From positions 62,001-126,000 of the forward strand of contig CAVUNO010000011.1 in NCBI GenBank assembly GCA_963742875.1: 64,000 nt of DNA, read 5' to 3'. This document shows, in pieces, positions 1-13,393 of this stretch (position 1 is its first letter; every line of letters begins with the position of its first letter). The position numbers and the translations under genes were made by a program. The DNA comes from Bog-532 sp963742875 (GTDB taxonomy: Bacteria > Actinomycetota > Actinomycetes > Streptosporangiales > Streptosporangiaceae). The notes beneath the pieces are model-generated. The model was not told the origin of the DNA and made no database searches. It saw nothing but the letters and a program-made list of their open reading frames with translations.

Positions 1-76
1 CCTGGCCGGGCTGCTCGCCAGGCTTGAGGCGTCAGGCATAGAGATCATAAACGTGCGCCGTCTCCACGGCCCGTAA
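1..76 (+). CDS. 3' end of an unidentified protein (partial)
   Basis: An open frame enters from the left edge and stops at TAA 74-76. The visible 24 residues end IINVRRLHGP. Third codon positions are mixed, so coding status is uncertain. No family is recognised from so short a tail. Confidence 0.3.
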   Translation, partial: LAGLLARLEASGIEIINVRRLHGP

Positions 77-244
77 CCGACCACCCGGGCAAACGGCCAG
101 GGAACAGAGCATTAAGTCTGGTCGCTGGGCACTATCCAGTTCGGCCGGGAACGCCACCGTCCGCCGCCCTGCGTGTACCATTTGGCAGCAAAGTTCTGCT
201 TCAGAGCTCCAGCAGACAGGCACTAGCGGCTGGTGGTGAGTTGA

Positions 245-649
245 GTGAGCAGCCCCGCTGATCCTGACATCGTGACCGGTCCCGACCCGCCTTTCGGTCC
301 GGCCGCCGTCTCCGCCCCGCGCCCGGACGATCACCGTGACCTGTGGCTGCGGATCGAGCCCGACGGTGTTGTGACATATCCGGTTGCTGGTCAGCCCGGC
401 CACGGACCGACGGCGTTTCTTCGGCGCCAGCCGGTCCGGATCGTGGACGGCCGCTTCCAAGGCGGTTACACCGAGGTGTTTGAGCTTATCTGCCCCGCCT
501 GCGGCGACCATCCCTACCTGGATTACTCCCAGATCACGCCGCAGCTTCAACGGCTGCGCGGGCCGCACACGCTACAGGCGGCATTCGCCGCCTATGACAA
601 GCATCTCGGGCCGCTTCCCGGCACGAACGGGGACAGCACCGAGAGCTAG
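245..649 (+). CDS. Hypothetical protein with CPACGDHPYLDY motif
   Basis: A 134-residue protein of unknown function, starting at GTG 245. The N-terminal 30 residues are Pro/Ala/Asp-rich and look disordered. The C-terminal half holds a Cys pair in a CPACG motif followed by HPYLDYSQI. A single CxxC could bind metal only with partners outside the motif or in a dimer. Third positions are fairly G/C-rich, which supports real coding. It ends at TAG 647-649, just before a transposase remnant. The start is weakly supported because no clear Shine-Dalgarno site is visible. Confidence 0.5.
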   Translation: MSSPADPDIVTGPDPPFGPAAVSAPRPDDHRDLWLRIEPDGVVTYPVAGQPGHGPTAFLRRQPVRIVDGRFQGGYTEVFELICPACGDHPYLDYSQITPQLQRLRGPHTLQAAFAAYDKHLGPLPGTNGDSTES

Positions 650-875
650 GCCCCCCAGCTGGTGCGGCAGCAGGCCTTGCGGGACTTTGCCCAGGCCATG
701 GCCGCGTTTTTCGGCCCGGGGAACCCGGCCGGGCGGCCGTCGTGGCGTAAGGCCGGCCGGGACGAGGGGTTCCGGATCGTCGCGCTCAAGCCCCGCGACG
801 TGCGCCGCCTGTCCCGCCACGTGGGCGCGGTGCGTGTCCCCAAGGCCGGCTGGCGTTTTGGCCGCCAGATGGCTG
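650..875 (+). pseudogene. TnpB/OrfB-type transposase fragment (IS200/IS605-like)
   Basis: The plus-strand frame through 659-868 reads like an internal N-terminal part of IS605 OrfB/TnpB proteins: ALRDFAQAMAAFFGP, then GRPSWRKAGRDEGFRI, then LSRHVGAVRVPKAGW. Homology appears to stop near 870, and no RuvC-like DED catalytic core follows. There is no start codon with a ribosome site and no recognisable ends. It is a decayed scrap of a mobile element lying between the hypothetical protein and the ArsR gene. Confidence 0.55.
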
Positions 876-941
876 GCCGTGGGCCGGCGCGAAACGGTAC
901 TGGCCCGGGAGGAGGTGCTGGCCAGCCGGGCCTTGTTCGGC

Positions 942-1298
942 TCAGGGATGGGTGGTCAGGACGGTGGCTAGGGCGTCCAGGGCGCCGGGGACGAGGGCGT
1001 AGTAGACCCATACGCCGCGCTTATCACGGGCCAGAATGCCCGCATCGATGAGCACCTTGAGGTGGTGCGAGATCGTCGGCTGGGTGAGCCCGAGTGGCTC
1101 GGTCAGCTCGCACACGCACGCTTCGCCGTCCTCGTGCGCGGCGACCATCGAGACCAGCCGCAGCCGGGTCGGGTCAGCGAGCGCCTTGAGCAGCTGGGCC
1201 AGGTCGGCGGCCTGCGCCGCGGTGATCGCCTCTTTCAGCAGCGAGGCGCAGGGCGTACTGGTGCTCGCGGGAGGCTGGACGGCGGCAGCGGTGCTCAC
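942..1298 (-). CDS. ArsR/SmtB-family metal-responsive transcriptional repressor
   Basis: A winged-helix DNA-binding repressor of about 118 residues. The recognition helix region reads EPLGLTQPTISHHLKVL, the classic ArsR signature, followed by the wing (KRGVWVYYAL). A CVC motif (EACVCELTEPLG) sits just before the recognition helix. This is the thiolate site used by ArsR- and CmtR-type sensors for arsenite, cadmium or lead. The frame is open further upstream, but residues encoded above 1298 look non-native, so GTG 1298, preceded by a GGAGG-like run, was chosen. No arsenic efflux gene is adjacent. The neighbour on the same strand is a rhodanese, so a link to sulfur or thiophilic metals is possible but inferred. 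Confidence 0.82.
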   Translation of the reverse strand: MSTAAAVQPPASTSTPCASLLKEAITAAQAADLAQLLKALADPTRLRLVSMVAAHEDGEACVCELTEPLGLTQPTISHHLKVLIDAGILARDKRGVWVYYALVPGALDALATVLTTHP

Positions 1299-1491
1299 CC
1301 CTCCAGTATGCGCCAGACATCGACAAGGTTCTATGCGAACAGGAAACCCGGCCACCGCCTGCCGGTCGGCTTTGGTGTCAAAGAATGGTTGCGGGCGTAG
1401 CAGAAGTCGCCCACATTTCGGAGCGCGGAATACCTGGGGCCCCACGGAGGAAGACCCGGAGTCCGGGCGACCCAGACAGCGGTGAGCGTGG

Positions 1492-1827
1492 CTAGGCGAC
1501 GAAGGGGGACGCGCCCGACTCGCTCACCATCGGCCTGCCCGCCGATTCCCAGCCGAGCATGCCATCGGCGACATTGACCACATTCCAGCCGGCCGCGCCG
1601 AGGGCCTGTGCCGCGTAGCCGGACCGTGACCCGGCCCGGCAGATCACGTAGACCTCCTGGTTGCGGGGCACCTGCTCCGTCCGGCCGCCGAGTTCGCCGA
1701 GCGGAATGTGCACCGCATCGGGCGCGTGGCCAGCCACCCACTCGTCGTCCTCGCGGACGTCCAGCAGATACGCTCCCCTAGGCAGCCCGGCCGCAGGCAT
1801 CTCGGGCACGATAGGTCCAAAGTTCAT
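1492..1827 (-). CDS. Rhodanese-like single-domain sulfurtransferase
   Basis: A 111-residue single rhodanese domain. It has the first signature LLDVREDDEW (about 21-30) and the active loop CRAGSRSGYAA with the catalytic Cys at residue 63. The loop fits sulfurtransferases, which carry persulfide on this Cys. Its length is normal for stand-alone rhodaneses of the GlpE/PspE type. The tail GMLGW is also typical. It lies about 190 bp upstream of the ArsR gene on the same strand, so the two may form a unit answering thiol or metal stress. The acceptor is unknown. Confidence 0.88.
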   Translation of the reverse strand: MNFGPIVPEMPAAGLPRGAYLLDVREDDEWVAGHAPDAVHIPLGELGGRTEQVPRNQEVYVICRAGSRSGYAAQALGAAGWNVVNVADGMLGWESAGRPMVSESGASPFVA

Positions 1828-2341
1828 CGTCGCTCCCCTGAAACCCGCTCAGCCGCCGCCTGACCGGAAGTGATAACGGGCCCCACCGCCGCATGACCCA
1901 TCGTGGGTATGACCTCAGGATATCGGGGCATCACTGTCGCTCAGTGGCCGGGAGCGGTGAACCAGTGGTTGTCCGGGCCCATCAGGTACCGGTCCGTGAC
2001 GTGGTTGAGCACGCGCCTCGCCTGCCGGAACCGGTCTGCGACCTCGGCGACGACGGCCAGCCGGGTGGTCCGTACCGGGGCCAGGGCCAGCGCCGAACGG
2101 TAGCCTCCACCAGGGCCGGACGCGATGATCAGGCCTGGTCTGCGTCAGTACGGCTGCCGTCAGCACGTTCATGACGATCGCCTTCGGCGGCAGGACCAGC
2201 GAACCGAACACCAGGAACTGTTCGAGATCACCCTGATCGAGCTGTCTGCCAACGTCAGGCTGGACTACGGCCCGGGGACCTGATGCGCGCGCCGGCATAA
2301 CGGCCGATTTAACTGGTAGCCAACGGATCGAGGCTCACCAC
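1828..2341. other. Gene-poor stretch with decayed coding remnants
   Basis: No intact gene is seen. On the minus strand, 1941-2140 reads without stops as a plausible protein C-terminus: TTRLAVVAEVADRFRQARR, then a tail ending NHWFTAPGH before TGA 1941-1943. On the plus strand, 2170-2283 reads ELFEITLIELSANVRLDYG and then stops. Both look like tails of lost genes. I cannot name either family with confidence. Confidence 0.35.
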
Positions 2342-2358
2342 GAAGGAGACGGCTGCTA

Positions 2359-3408
2359 ATGCGGATGCGCACACTCGGCGGAACAGGAATCAAGGTCAGC
2401 CCCTACTGCCTGGGGGCAATGATGTTCGGCGCGTGGGGCAACCCCGACCATGACGACGGCACGCGGATCATCCACGCCGCCCTGGACGCCGGGATCAACT
2501 TCGTCGACACCGCGGACGTTTACTCCCAGGGCGAATCCGAGGAGATCGTCGGTCATGCCCTGCGGGGACGCCGGGACGCGGTGGTCCTGGCCACCAAGGC
2601 ACACGGGAGTATGGGTGACGACCCCAACGCGGGCGGCAACTCCCGCCGCTGGATCGTCCGGGAAGTGGACAACAGCCTGCGGCGCCTGCAGACCGACTAC
2701 ATCGACCTGTACCAGATGCACCGTCCCGATCCGTCGACCGATATCGACGAGACACTGTCCGGCCTGTCCGACCTGATCCGGTCCGGGAAGGTGCGCGCGA
2801 TCGGCTCGTCGACGTTCCCGGCCGAGCAGATCGTCGAGGCCCAATGGGTTGCCGAGCGCCGAGGGCACGAGCGGTTCCGCTGCGAGCAGCCGCCCTATTC
2901 GATCTTCGCCCGGGGCGTCGAGGCGGCGGTCCTGCCGACCTGCGCCCGGTACGGCATGGGCGTGATCACCTGGAGCCCGCTGGCCGGCGGGTGGCTGAGC
3001 GGCAAGTACCGGAAGGAAAGCGACATCGACCTGACGTCCGGCCGGGCACAGCGGATCCCGGGCCGCTTCGACCCGTCGGTGCCGGGGAACGCGCGCAAGC
3101 TGCAGATCGTCGAGGAGCTGGTCAAGATCGCTGCGGACGCTGGCATCTCGCTGACGCACCTGGCCATCGCGTTCGCCATCGCCCACCCTGCCGTCACGGC
3201 AGCGATCATCGGCCCGCGCACGATGGACCAGCTCAAGGATCTGCTCGGCGGCGCCGACGTCGCCCTGGACGACGCGATCCTGGGCCGGATCGACCAGATC
3301 GTGCCACCGGGCGTCACCCTCAACGACGCCGACGCCGGCTGGCAGCCCCCGTCCCTGACCGACCCCACCCAACGCCGCCGCCCAATATCCGAAAGGACAG
3401 CCGCCTAA
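2359..3408 (+). CDS. Aldo/keto reductase
   Basis: A 349-residue NAD(P)H-dependent oxidoreductase of the aldo/keto reductase fold. Visible landmarks are GVKVSP-like (GIKVSPYCLG) at the start, the catalytic-region motif FVDTADVYSQGESEE (Asp and Tyr of the tetrad), ATKAHGSM (Lys), and YIDLYQMHRPD (His). The C-terminal cofactor loop IIGPRTMDQL is also present. It resembles the YajO/Tas-type and potassium-channel-beta-like subfamily, so the substrate is not predictable. AAGGAG at 2343-2348 precedes ATG 2359. A copy of the GC-rich repeat begins two bases after the stop. Confidence 0.9.
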   Translation: MRMRTLGGTGIKVSPYCLGAMMFGAWGNPDHDDGTRIIHAALDAGINFVDTADVYSQGESEEIVGHALRGRRDAVVLATKAHGSMGDDPNAGGNSRRWIVREVDNSLRRLQTDYIDLYQMHRPDPSTDIDETLSGLSDLIRSGKVRAIGSSTFPAEQIVEAQWVAERRGHERFRCEQPPYSIFARGVEAAVLPTCARYGMGVITWSPLAGGWLSGKYRKESDIDLTSGRAQRIPGRFDPSVPGNARKLQIVEELVKIAADAGISLTHLAIAFAIAHPAVTAAIIGPRTMDQLKDLLGGADVALDDAILGRIDQIVPPGVTLNDADAGWQPPSLTDPTQRRRPISERTAA

Positions 3409-3409
3409 C

Positions 3410-3493
3410 CGGCCGGTGCCCCGGCGAAGTACCGCCGCGGGGCGTGAAGCGCACCGGGGGGTTCCGGGGGTCGCCCCCCCCCCGGATTAACAC
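3410..3493 (+). repeat. GC-rich dispersed repeat, partial copy
   Basis: Directly after the aldo/keto reductase stop lies a partial unit of the family seen also at 4303, 13394, 18855 and 24676. It contains the shared blocks GGCGAAGTACC, GCGAAGCGCA-like, GGGGGGTTCCGGGGG and a C-run hairpin arm, and ends in TAACAC. The G-run and C-run pair into a strong hairpin, so it could act as a transcription or mRNA 3' structure. Confidence 0.75.
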
Positions 3494-3562
3494 TGTGCTT
3501 AAAAACGTTGTACCGAGCCGGGCTCATTCAGTCATTCTTGATGCCCGTTCCTGTGCCGCGTG

Positions 3563-8051
<4,489 letters not shown>

Positions 8052-8065
<14 letters not shown>

Positions 8066-8258
8066 CGCGGGGCTCGGCACCAGCGCGCAGCAGCATCAGC
8101 GCGGAGGCGGCGAAGACCCCGGCCGAGACGGCCTCGACCGGAAACCGGTGCGGCGCCTCATCCTGGATGCGGCCGTGGAAGCGGATGACCGCCATCGGGA
8201 AAGGGGGGAAGCCGAACAACCGCGACACCGTGCGTCGGCCGGCGCCGGTCAGGGCCAC
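8052..8258 (-). CDS. Possible small protein convergent with hrpA
   Basis: A 68-codon minus-strand frame with nearly all third positions G or C, unlike a random shadow. The C-terminal half (VEAVSAGVFAASALMLLRAG) is hydrophobic and could be one membrane segment. It overlaps the hrpA end by 14 bp. The frame is GTG-initiated at 8258 with no good ribosome site, and an inner ATG lies 22 codons in. No family is recognised. It may be a real small gene or chance codon bias. Confidence 0.35.
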
Positions 8259-8403
8259 GGCCAGAGGCGTCCGGCTGGTAGCGTTTCAGCGGTGCGTTAT
8301 CAGTTTCCGGCGGGGAGCCGTTCCGGCTCAGGCCGGGCGGAGTAACAACGCGCCAGGCACCGTTCGTATGACCCCAGGATCAGGCAAGGGCTGACGCTCA
8401 CTC

Positions 8404-9666
8404 ATGCTCGACAGGCGATTCATCAGAAACCATCCGGATGCCGTCAGGGCGGCCGCCCGCGCCAAGGGCATCGACCTTGACGTGGACGAGCTTCTCCAGG
8501 CCGACCAGACCGTCCGCAAGCTCCAGCACGAGCTGGACGACGCGCAGGCCCAGCGGAAGAGCTCAGCCAAGGAGTTTGCCGGGGCTGATGAGGCCCGCCG
8601 TGCGGAGCTCAGGGCCGGGCAGGCGGAGCTGGACAGCAGGCTGCGGCAGCTGCGTGACGAGCTCGCCGAGGCGAGCGCCCAGCTCCAGGAACTGATGCTG
8701 CGCACGCCCACCATCCCGTGGGAAGGTGCGCCGGTAGGGCCGGACGAATCCGCGAACGTAACGCTCCGGACCTGGGGCGAGCGGCCTGGCTTCGACTTCG
8801 AGCCGCTCGACCACGTGGAACTGCTGGAAAAGCGGGGCTGGGCGGAGTTCGCGCGGGCCCGTAAGGTCTCCGGGGAGCGCGCCTACGCACTGCGGGACGA
8901 CGCCGTGCTGCTGGAGCGCGCCCTGCACTCCTACGCGATCGACACCCTCCTGAACAGGGACTTCACCGTGATCTCGGTTCCGACCCTGGTCAAGGAGGAG
9001 GCACTGATCGGGACCGGCCAGTTCCCCGCGCACCGCGAGGAGACCTACGCGATTCCGGCCGACGATCTCTACCTGGCCGGCACGGCCGAGGTGGCCCTGG
9101 TGGGCCTGCATTCGGGCGAGATCCTGGACAAGAAGCAGCTGCCGGTGCGCTACGCGGGAATCTCGCCGTGTTTCCGGCGGGAGATCGGCAGCGCCGGGCG
9201 GGACGTCCGTGGCCTGCTGCGGGTGCATCAGTTCGAGAAGGTCGAGCAGTTCGTCATCTGCGAGGCGGACGCGGCGGAGTCCGATCGCTGGCACGCGGAG
9301 CTGCTGTCCACCGCCGAGCGCCTGCTGCAGGGGCTGCGCCTGCACTACGAGGTGGTGGAAACCTCCACCGGCGACATGGGCATCGGCAAGTTCCGGATGA
9401 ACGACATCAACACCTGGTTCCCGTCGCTGAACCGGTTCCGCGAGACACACAGTTGCTCGTCGTTGCACGACTGGCAGGCCCGCCGGGCCAACCTGCGGTA
9501 CCGCGACACGGACGGCACCGTCCGGTTCGCGCACACGCTCAACAACACCGCGATCGCCACTCCGCGGCTGCTGGCCGCGCTGGTCGAGAACCACCAGACC
9601 GCCATCGGCGAGGTTCGCCTCCCCGAGGTGCTGCGGCCCTACCTGGGGCTGCGCGAACTGCTCTGA
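8404..9666 (+). CDS. serS: Serine--tRNA ligase
   Basis: A cytoplasmic class II aminoacyl-tRNA synthetase that charges tRNA-Ser and tRNA-Sec. The 420-residue length is typical. Residues 1-110 form the long N-terminal coiled-coil arm (MLDRRFIRNHPDAVRAAAR onward, rich in Glu, Gln, Arg and Ala) that grips the long variable arm of tRNA-Ser. The catalytic domain follows, with the motif 2 region FRREIGSAGRDVRGLLRVHQFEK. The motif 3 region near the end is NNTAIATPRLLAALVE. The start ATG 8404 gives the canonical N-terminus. It is monocistronic as far as can be seen. Confidence 0.97.
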   Translation: MLDRRFIRNHPDAVRAAARAKGIDLDVDELLQADQTVRKLQHELDDAQAQRKSSAKEFAGADEARRAELRAGQAELDSRLRQLRDELAEASAQLQELMLRTPTIPWEGAPVGPDESANVTLRTWGERPGFDFEPLDHVELLEKRGWAEFARARKVSGERAYALRDDAVLLERALHSYAIDTLLNRDFTVISVPTLVKEEALIGTGQFPAHREETYAIPADDLYLAGTAEVALVGLHSGEILDKKQLPVRYAGISPCFRREIGSAGRDVRGLLRVHQFEKVEQFVICEADAAESDRWHAELLSTAERLLQGLRLHYEVVETSTGDMGIGKFRMNDINTWFPSLNRFRETHSCSSLHDWQARRANLRYRDTDGTVRFAHTLNNTAIATPRLLAALVENHQTAIGEVRLPEVLRPYLGLRELL

Positions 9667-9826
9667 CGCGGCCCCAGCGGCATGCCACCGACGCCGGGAA
9701 CTCTTTGACGCCGCCACCGGCAGCCATCCCGCGGGCGGCCGCGGGCCGCTGAGCTGAGGGCGCGACGGAGGCCGGGAAGCCGGGACCGATCCACGGCCAG
9801 CCTGCCGTCGTCGTACGCTGCCAACC

Positions 9827-11161
9827 GTGGAACTCGAAGCCGACCGCATTGCGGAACTCGCCGGACGCCCGGTCAGCGCCCTCACACGGCGGGACGTGGC
9901 GCTCGGCCTGCTCAGCGTGGGGCCCGACGATGCGCTCGCCTCGCTGCCGGTGCTGCGCCGCCGGCTGCTCGCCGCGGGCAACCCGTTGTCCGCGGAGTAC
10001 TGGGCGGCTACCGAACGAATCCTCGGCGCCCTGCACGACGGGACGGCCCGGGGCGGCGACGTCCGGGCCTGGCTGGAGGCGTCCGGGACCGAGCCGAGCA
10101 GCATCATCGGGCTGCACGTGTGGGACGAGCCATCGGAGCGCAGCCGGCTGCAGGCGGAGATGCATGCCCTGCTCGTCCGGCACCTGGAGGAGAGGCTGAG
10201 CACGGGAGCGGTCGACCCCGACCGGCTGGTCACCGGGGACGCCGTGGCCCGGCAGGCTTACACCGCGCTGCAGGAGCAGTGGATGGCGGCACCGCTGCCC
10301 GACGGACGGGTGCCGATGGCCGTGCTGCTGGACGAGCAGGACGCCGAATTCCTCGCGGAATGGGCCGCCGCCGATTCCGAGGCGCTGACCGCGCTGCAAG
10401 AGGTGCTCGACGAGGTTGGCGAGCGGCCGCTGCCGGAGGACGAGCTCGCCGCGGCGTGCGGAGCCGCCCGGGCCGCCATCTCGCGGTCCGGGCTTACCGG
10501 CCGCCTGCTGACCGCGTGTGGCGGTGCGGGTGAACGGGCACTGCCCAGCAGCGACGTGGAGCTGTGGCTGATCCTCGCCGCGGGGGTGGTGTCACCGGCC
10601 GGTGAGGCCGGGAGGCCGGCCGCGGACGGCCTGCCGGAGCCAGCGGACGAGGCCGCCGGGTGGGCGGAATCACCCGGGCCGGCGGAACCGCCTGCCCTGA
10701 CGGGAGGGCTCGCGCCGGGGGTTGATGAGCTTGATGACGACGCCGCGGACGAGGTGTCCCGGGTAATAGCGGCGCTGTGTGCGCTGGAGCACATCGACTG
10801 GCTCGCGGCCGTCTCCGCGCTGGTCCGGGGCGGTCCCGGCACGCCGGCGTCGGCTACCGCGATGGCCCGTTACGTACGGGAGTACTGCGAGGCCGGGCCA
10901 CAGACCGGGCCGAAGGCCCTCCTGATGGAAGTGCCCGAGGTACCCGACGAGCCCAATGACCCCGATTGGCCCGGGGATTTCGCAGATTTTGGCGGCTCGG
11001 TGGGCGAGGACTTTGACGAGGAGGCCGTCGCGGAGCTGTTCTCGCACGTTGTGAGCCTGTGGGAGCTGCTCGGCGCGACCGACGCGGAGCAGCGCCTGAC
11101 GTCGCTGGGCTGGTGGGGGCTGCCGGAGGCGATGCGCAAGGTGTGGGCCCCCTCCAGCTGA
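9827..11161 (+). CDS. Hypothetical actinobacterial protein, 444 aa
   Basis: I do not recognise a named family. The protein is strongly acidic, Leu/Ala/Glu-rich, probably soluble and all-helical, with no signal peptide or membrane segment. A variable, Pro/Gly-rich linker at about 260-295 separates an N-terminal helical part from a C-terminal part. The C-terminal part has an Asp/Glu/Pro-rich stretch (VPEVPDEPNDPDWPGDF) and ends LGWWGLPEAMRKVWAPSS. The start GTG 9827 gives a clean N-terminus (MELEADRIAELAGRPVSALTRRDV). It follows serS by 160 bp on the same strand. Third-codon bias is strongly coding. Helical acidic proteins of this kind are common in actinomycetes and mostly uncharacterised. Confidence 0.8.
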   Translation: MELEADRIAELAGRPVSALTRRDVALGLLSVGPDDALASLPVLRRRLLAAGNPLSAEYWAATERILGALHDGTARGGDVRAWLEASGTEPSSIIGLHVWDEPSERSRLQAEMHALLVRHLEERLSTGAVDPDRLVTGDAVARQAYTALQEQWMAAPLPDGRVPMAVLLDEQDAEFLAEWAAADSEALTALQEVLDEVGERPLPEDELAAACGAARAAISRSGLTGRLLTACGGAGERALPSSDVELWLILAAGVVSPAGEAGRPAADGLPEPADEAAGWAESPGPAEPPALTGGLAPGVDELDDDAADEVSRVIAALCALEHIDWLAAVSALVRGGPGTPASATAMARYVREYCEAGPQTGPKALLMEVPEVPDEPNDPDWPGDFADFGGSVGEDFDEEAVAELFSHVVSLWELLGATDAEQRLTSLGWWGLPEAMRKVWAPSS

Positions 11162-11317
11162 CCGGCGCGCCATCACGCGGCGGGCGCAGGACATACGGGC
11201 CGCGCATCACCGGTACGAAACGGAATGCTTTACGCGCGCACCCCAACCTGGACTGGCCGCCCGTTTCCGGGTGGACGCTGCTGGTGGATCAGATTCAGGC
11301 CACCCGGGAGATGCGGA

Positions 11318-11581
11318 TCATTCGGCCCGGTCACCGGGCGGGGCCCGGGACGCGTTGACCCGGGACGCGGCCGGGTCATCCCCGGCGCCCTCGGGGGGCG
11401 GCGGGGGTATCTTCCGCAGTTGCCGGTTCATCGAGCGGAGCAGGAAGTACAGGATGATTCCCATTCCCGCGACGACAAGAAAGCCGAGCACGCCCGGCGT
11501 GACGTTGTCGACCGGCACCTTGTCCGCGGCCAGGACCGCGTCATGGGCCAGCGCCGCGACAGCAGTGACCGTCACAGACAT
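11318..11581 (-). CDS. Small single-pass membrane protein downstream of mca
   Basis: An 87-residue protein with one strong hydrophobic segment at about 30-48 (GVLGFLVVAGMGIILYFLL), followed by a basic stop-transfer stretch (RSMNRQLRK) and a proline-rich cytoplasmic tail. The N-terminus is thus likely outside. Its ATG lies inside the last codons of mca, giving an overlap of about 10 bp and suggesting translational coupling. Small proteins of this design often follow mca in actinobacteria. The function is unknown. Confidence 0.75.
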   Translation of the reverse strand: MSVTVTAVAALAHDAVLAADKVPVDNVTPGVLGFLVVAGMGIILYFLLRSMNRQLRKIPPPPPEGAGDDPAASRVNASRAPPGDRAE

Positions 11582-12558
11582 ACCCTTTCCCGCACCCCGG
11601 CGAACAGGTCGTCCTCCGGCAGGTCGGTATCGACGAGCGACCTAGCCAGATGATAGTCCTCGGTCGGCCAGGCGGTGCGCTGCACGTCCAGCGGGCAGGC
11701 GAACCAGAAGCTCGTCGGGTCGATCTGGGTCGCGTGCGCCAGCAGCGCCTGGTCCCTGACTTCGAAGAAGTCACCACAGGAAACGCGCGTCGTAATCTCG
11801 AGCTCCGGCCGCTGGTCCCCGTTCGCGGCCCACTGCTCGAACATCTTGCCGTACGGGGATTCCAGGCCGCGGCGCACCATCTCCTCATGCATGGCCATGA
11901 ACCTGCCGCGGTGGAACGAGGCGAAGTAGTAGAGCTTGAGCGGCTGCCAAGGCTCACCCGTGCCAGGGTGGCGATCCGGGTCGGCGGCGGCCTCGAACGC
12001 CTCCACCGCGACCTTGTGCGACATGACGTGGTCGGGGTGAGGGTAGCCACCGGACTCGTCGTAGGCCAGCATCACGTGCGGCCGGAACTCGCGCACCGCG
12101 CGCACCAGCGGCCGGGCCGCCTCGTCCAGGGGGGTCAATGCGAAGCAGCCTCCCGGCAGCGGCGGCTTCGGGTCACCCTCGGGCAGGCCGGAGTCGATGA
12201 AGCCCAGGAAACGCTGGTCGACGCCGAGAATTTCGCGGGCACGGACCATCTCTTCCTGCCGGAGACGGGACAGGTTCTCCCGCACTTCCGGCCGGTCCAT
12301 CGCCGGATTAAGGACATCGCCGCGCTCGCCGCCCGTTAGCGTGCACACGAGCACGTCGGCGCCTTCCCGGACGTAGCGCGCCATCGTCGCGGCGCCCTTG
12401 CTGGATTCATCGTCCGGATGCGCGTGCACCGCCAACAGCCGCAGCGGCTCGGCCCCCTGAGCCGCATCCGCGCCGCCAGCCTCGCCGGGCGCGCAGGTAC
12501 GCGGGCAGGAACGGGGGTGGTCTCCGGCGCGCGGTGGCCCGGCGGTCTCGGCGGACAA
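11572..12558 (-). CDS. mca: Mycothiol S-conjugate amidase Mca
   Basis: A zinc amidase of the LmbE-like/PIG-L fold that cleaves mycothiol S-conjugates to a mercapturic acid and GlcN-inositol, a detoxification step confined to mycothiol-making actinobacteria. The zinc motif AHPDDE is near the N-terminus. Other conserved parts are GERGDVLNPAMD, ESGGYPHPDHVMSH (third zinc ligand region) and LKLYYFASFHRGRFMAMHE. The last feature favours Mca over the deacetylase MshB. The frame stays open upstream, but TTG 12558 has GGGAG at a good distance and gives 328 residues. The N-terminal 45 residues before the zinc motif are longer than usual and disordered-looking. Confidence 0.93.
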   Translation of the reverse strand: MSAETAGPPRAGDHPRSCPRTCAPGEAGGADAAQGAEPLRLLAVHAHPDDESSKGAATMARYVREGADVLVCTLTGGERGDVLNPAMDRPEVRENLSRLRQEEMVRAREILGVDQRFLGFIDSGLPEGDPKPPLPGGCFALTPLDEAARPLVRAVREFRPHVMLAYDESGGYPHPDHVMSHKVAVEAFEAAADPDRHPGTGEPWQPLKLYYFASFHRGRFMAMHEEMVRRGLESPYGKMFEQWAANGDQRPELEITTRVSCGDFFEVRDQALLAHATQIDPTSFWFACPLDVQRTAWPTEDYHLARSLVDTDLPEDDLFAGVRERVCL

Positions 12559-12831
12559 GCGATCTCCCTGGTTGCCTTCGGTTATGAGTAAAGCGGACCG
12601 GTTACTTGCGCGCGGGCACAGACCCGCAATTGGGTAAGCTGTCCCCGCGGCGGTGCCGGTAGCCCGCCAATCACCGGGAAACATGCACCGGTTCCGGCGA
12701 TGTTCCCGGCCTGCGCCATTTGACTAGTGCGGCTTAGTCGTTAACGCTTGTTAGCCTCAAAAGATTACCCCCATGGGGGCCGGCCACGGTCCCCGCGACA
12801 TGGCAAGACCGCGCAGTGCTGAGGAGTGCCC

Positions 12832-13332
12832 GTGACCGAGACCCGCGAAGGAAGCGTCACCTGGCTGACCCAGGAGGCGTACGACCGGCTCAAGGCCGAA
12901 CTGGATGACCGCTCGGGACCGCTGCGGGTCGAGATCGCGAAGAGAATTGAAGCAGCCCGCGAAGAGGGTGATCTCCGCGAAAACGGCGGATACCACGCGG
13001 CCAAGGAAGAACAGGGCAAGAACGAGGGCCGGGTGCTGCAGATTCAGTCGATCCTGGAGAACGCCCGGGTCGGTGAGCCGCCGCGGACCGACGGAGTGGT
13101 CGGGCCGGGCATGACCGTGACGGTCCGGTTCGCCGGCGACGAGGAGGAGGTCACGTTCCTGCTCGCCTCGCGGGAGGAGAGCGGCGCCCCCATCGACGTG
13201 TACTCACCGCGTTCGCCGCTGGGCAGCGCCATCTCCGGCAAGAAGGTCGGCGACAACGCCACCTACTCACTGCCGAACGGCCGTTCCGCGACGGTCGAGA
13301 TCCTGGAGGCCGTCCCCTACCTGGGTGCCTGA
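12832..13332 (+). CDS. greA: Transcription elongation factor GreA
   Basis: GreA enters the RNA polymerase secondary channel and stimulates cleavage of backtracked RNA. The N-terminal coiled coil (WLTQEAYDRLKAELDD to LQIQSILENARV) carries the acidic tip EEGDLRENGGYHAAKEEQ, including the DLRENG-type motif whose acidic residues coordinate the second magnesium. An FKBP-like C-terminal domain follows (SPLGSAISGKKVGDNATY). GAGGAG at 12821-12826 is five bases before GTG 12832, so this start was chosen over GTG 12826. The upstream region contains TTGACT at 12720-12725, a possible -35, but no convincing -10. Confidence 0.96.
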   Translation: MTETREGSVTWLTQEAYDRLKAELDDRSGPLRVEIAKRIEAAREEGDLRENGGYHAAKEEQGKNEGRVLQIQSILENARVGEPPRTDGVVGPGMTVTVRFAGDEEEVTFLLASREESGAPIDVYSPRSPLGSAISGKKVGDNATYSLPNGRSATVEILEAVPYLGA

Positions 13333-13342
13333 GCAGACCGCA

Positions 13343-13384
13343 GCCGCTGTGGACGGCCGTCGAATATCGGCCGCCCACAGCGGC
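13343..13384. terminator. Large hairpin after greA
   Basis: GCCGCTGTGG (from 13343) pairs with CCACAGCGGC (to 13384). An inner CGGCCG pair brackets a short AT loop (TCGAATAT). It sits ten bases after the greA stop, between convergent greA and ilvA, as expected for a bidirectional terminator. There is no U-run, as is usual in high-GC actinobacteria. Confidence 0.7.
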
Positions 13385-13393
13385 TTACGGACA

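Noticed and set aside
12720..12747. Clear sigma-70 promoter for greA
   Set aside because: TTGACT is present, but no convincing -10 hexamer lies 16-18 bases downstream, so it is only mentioned with greA.
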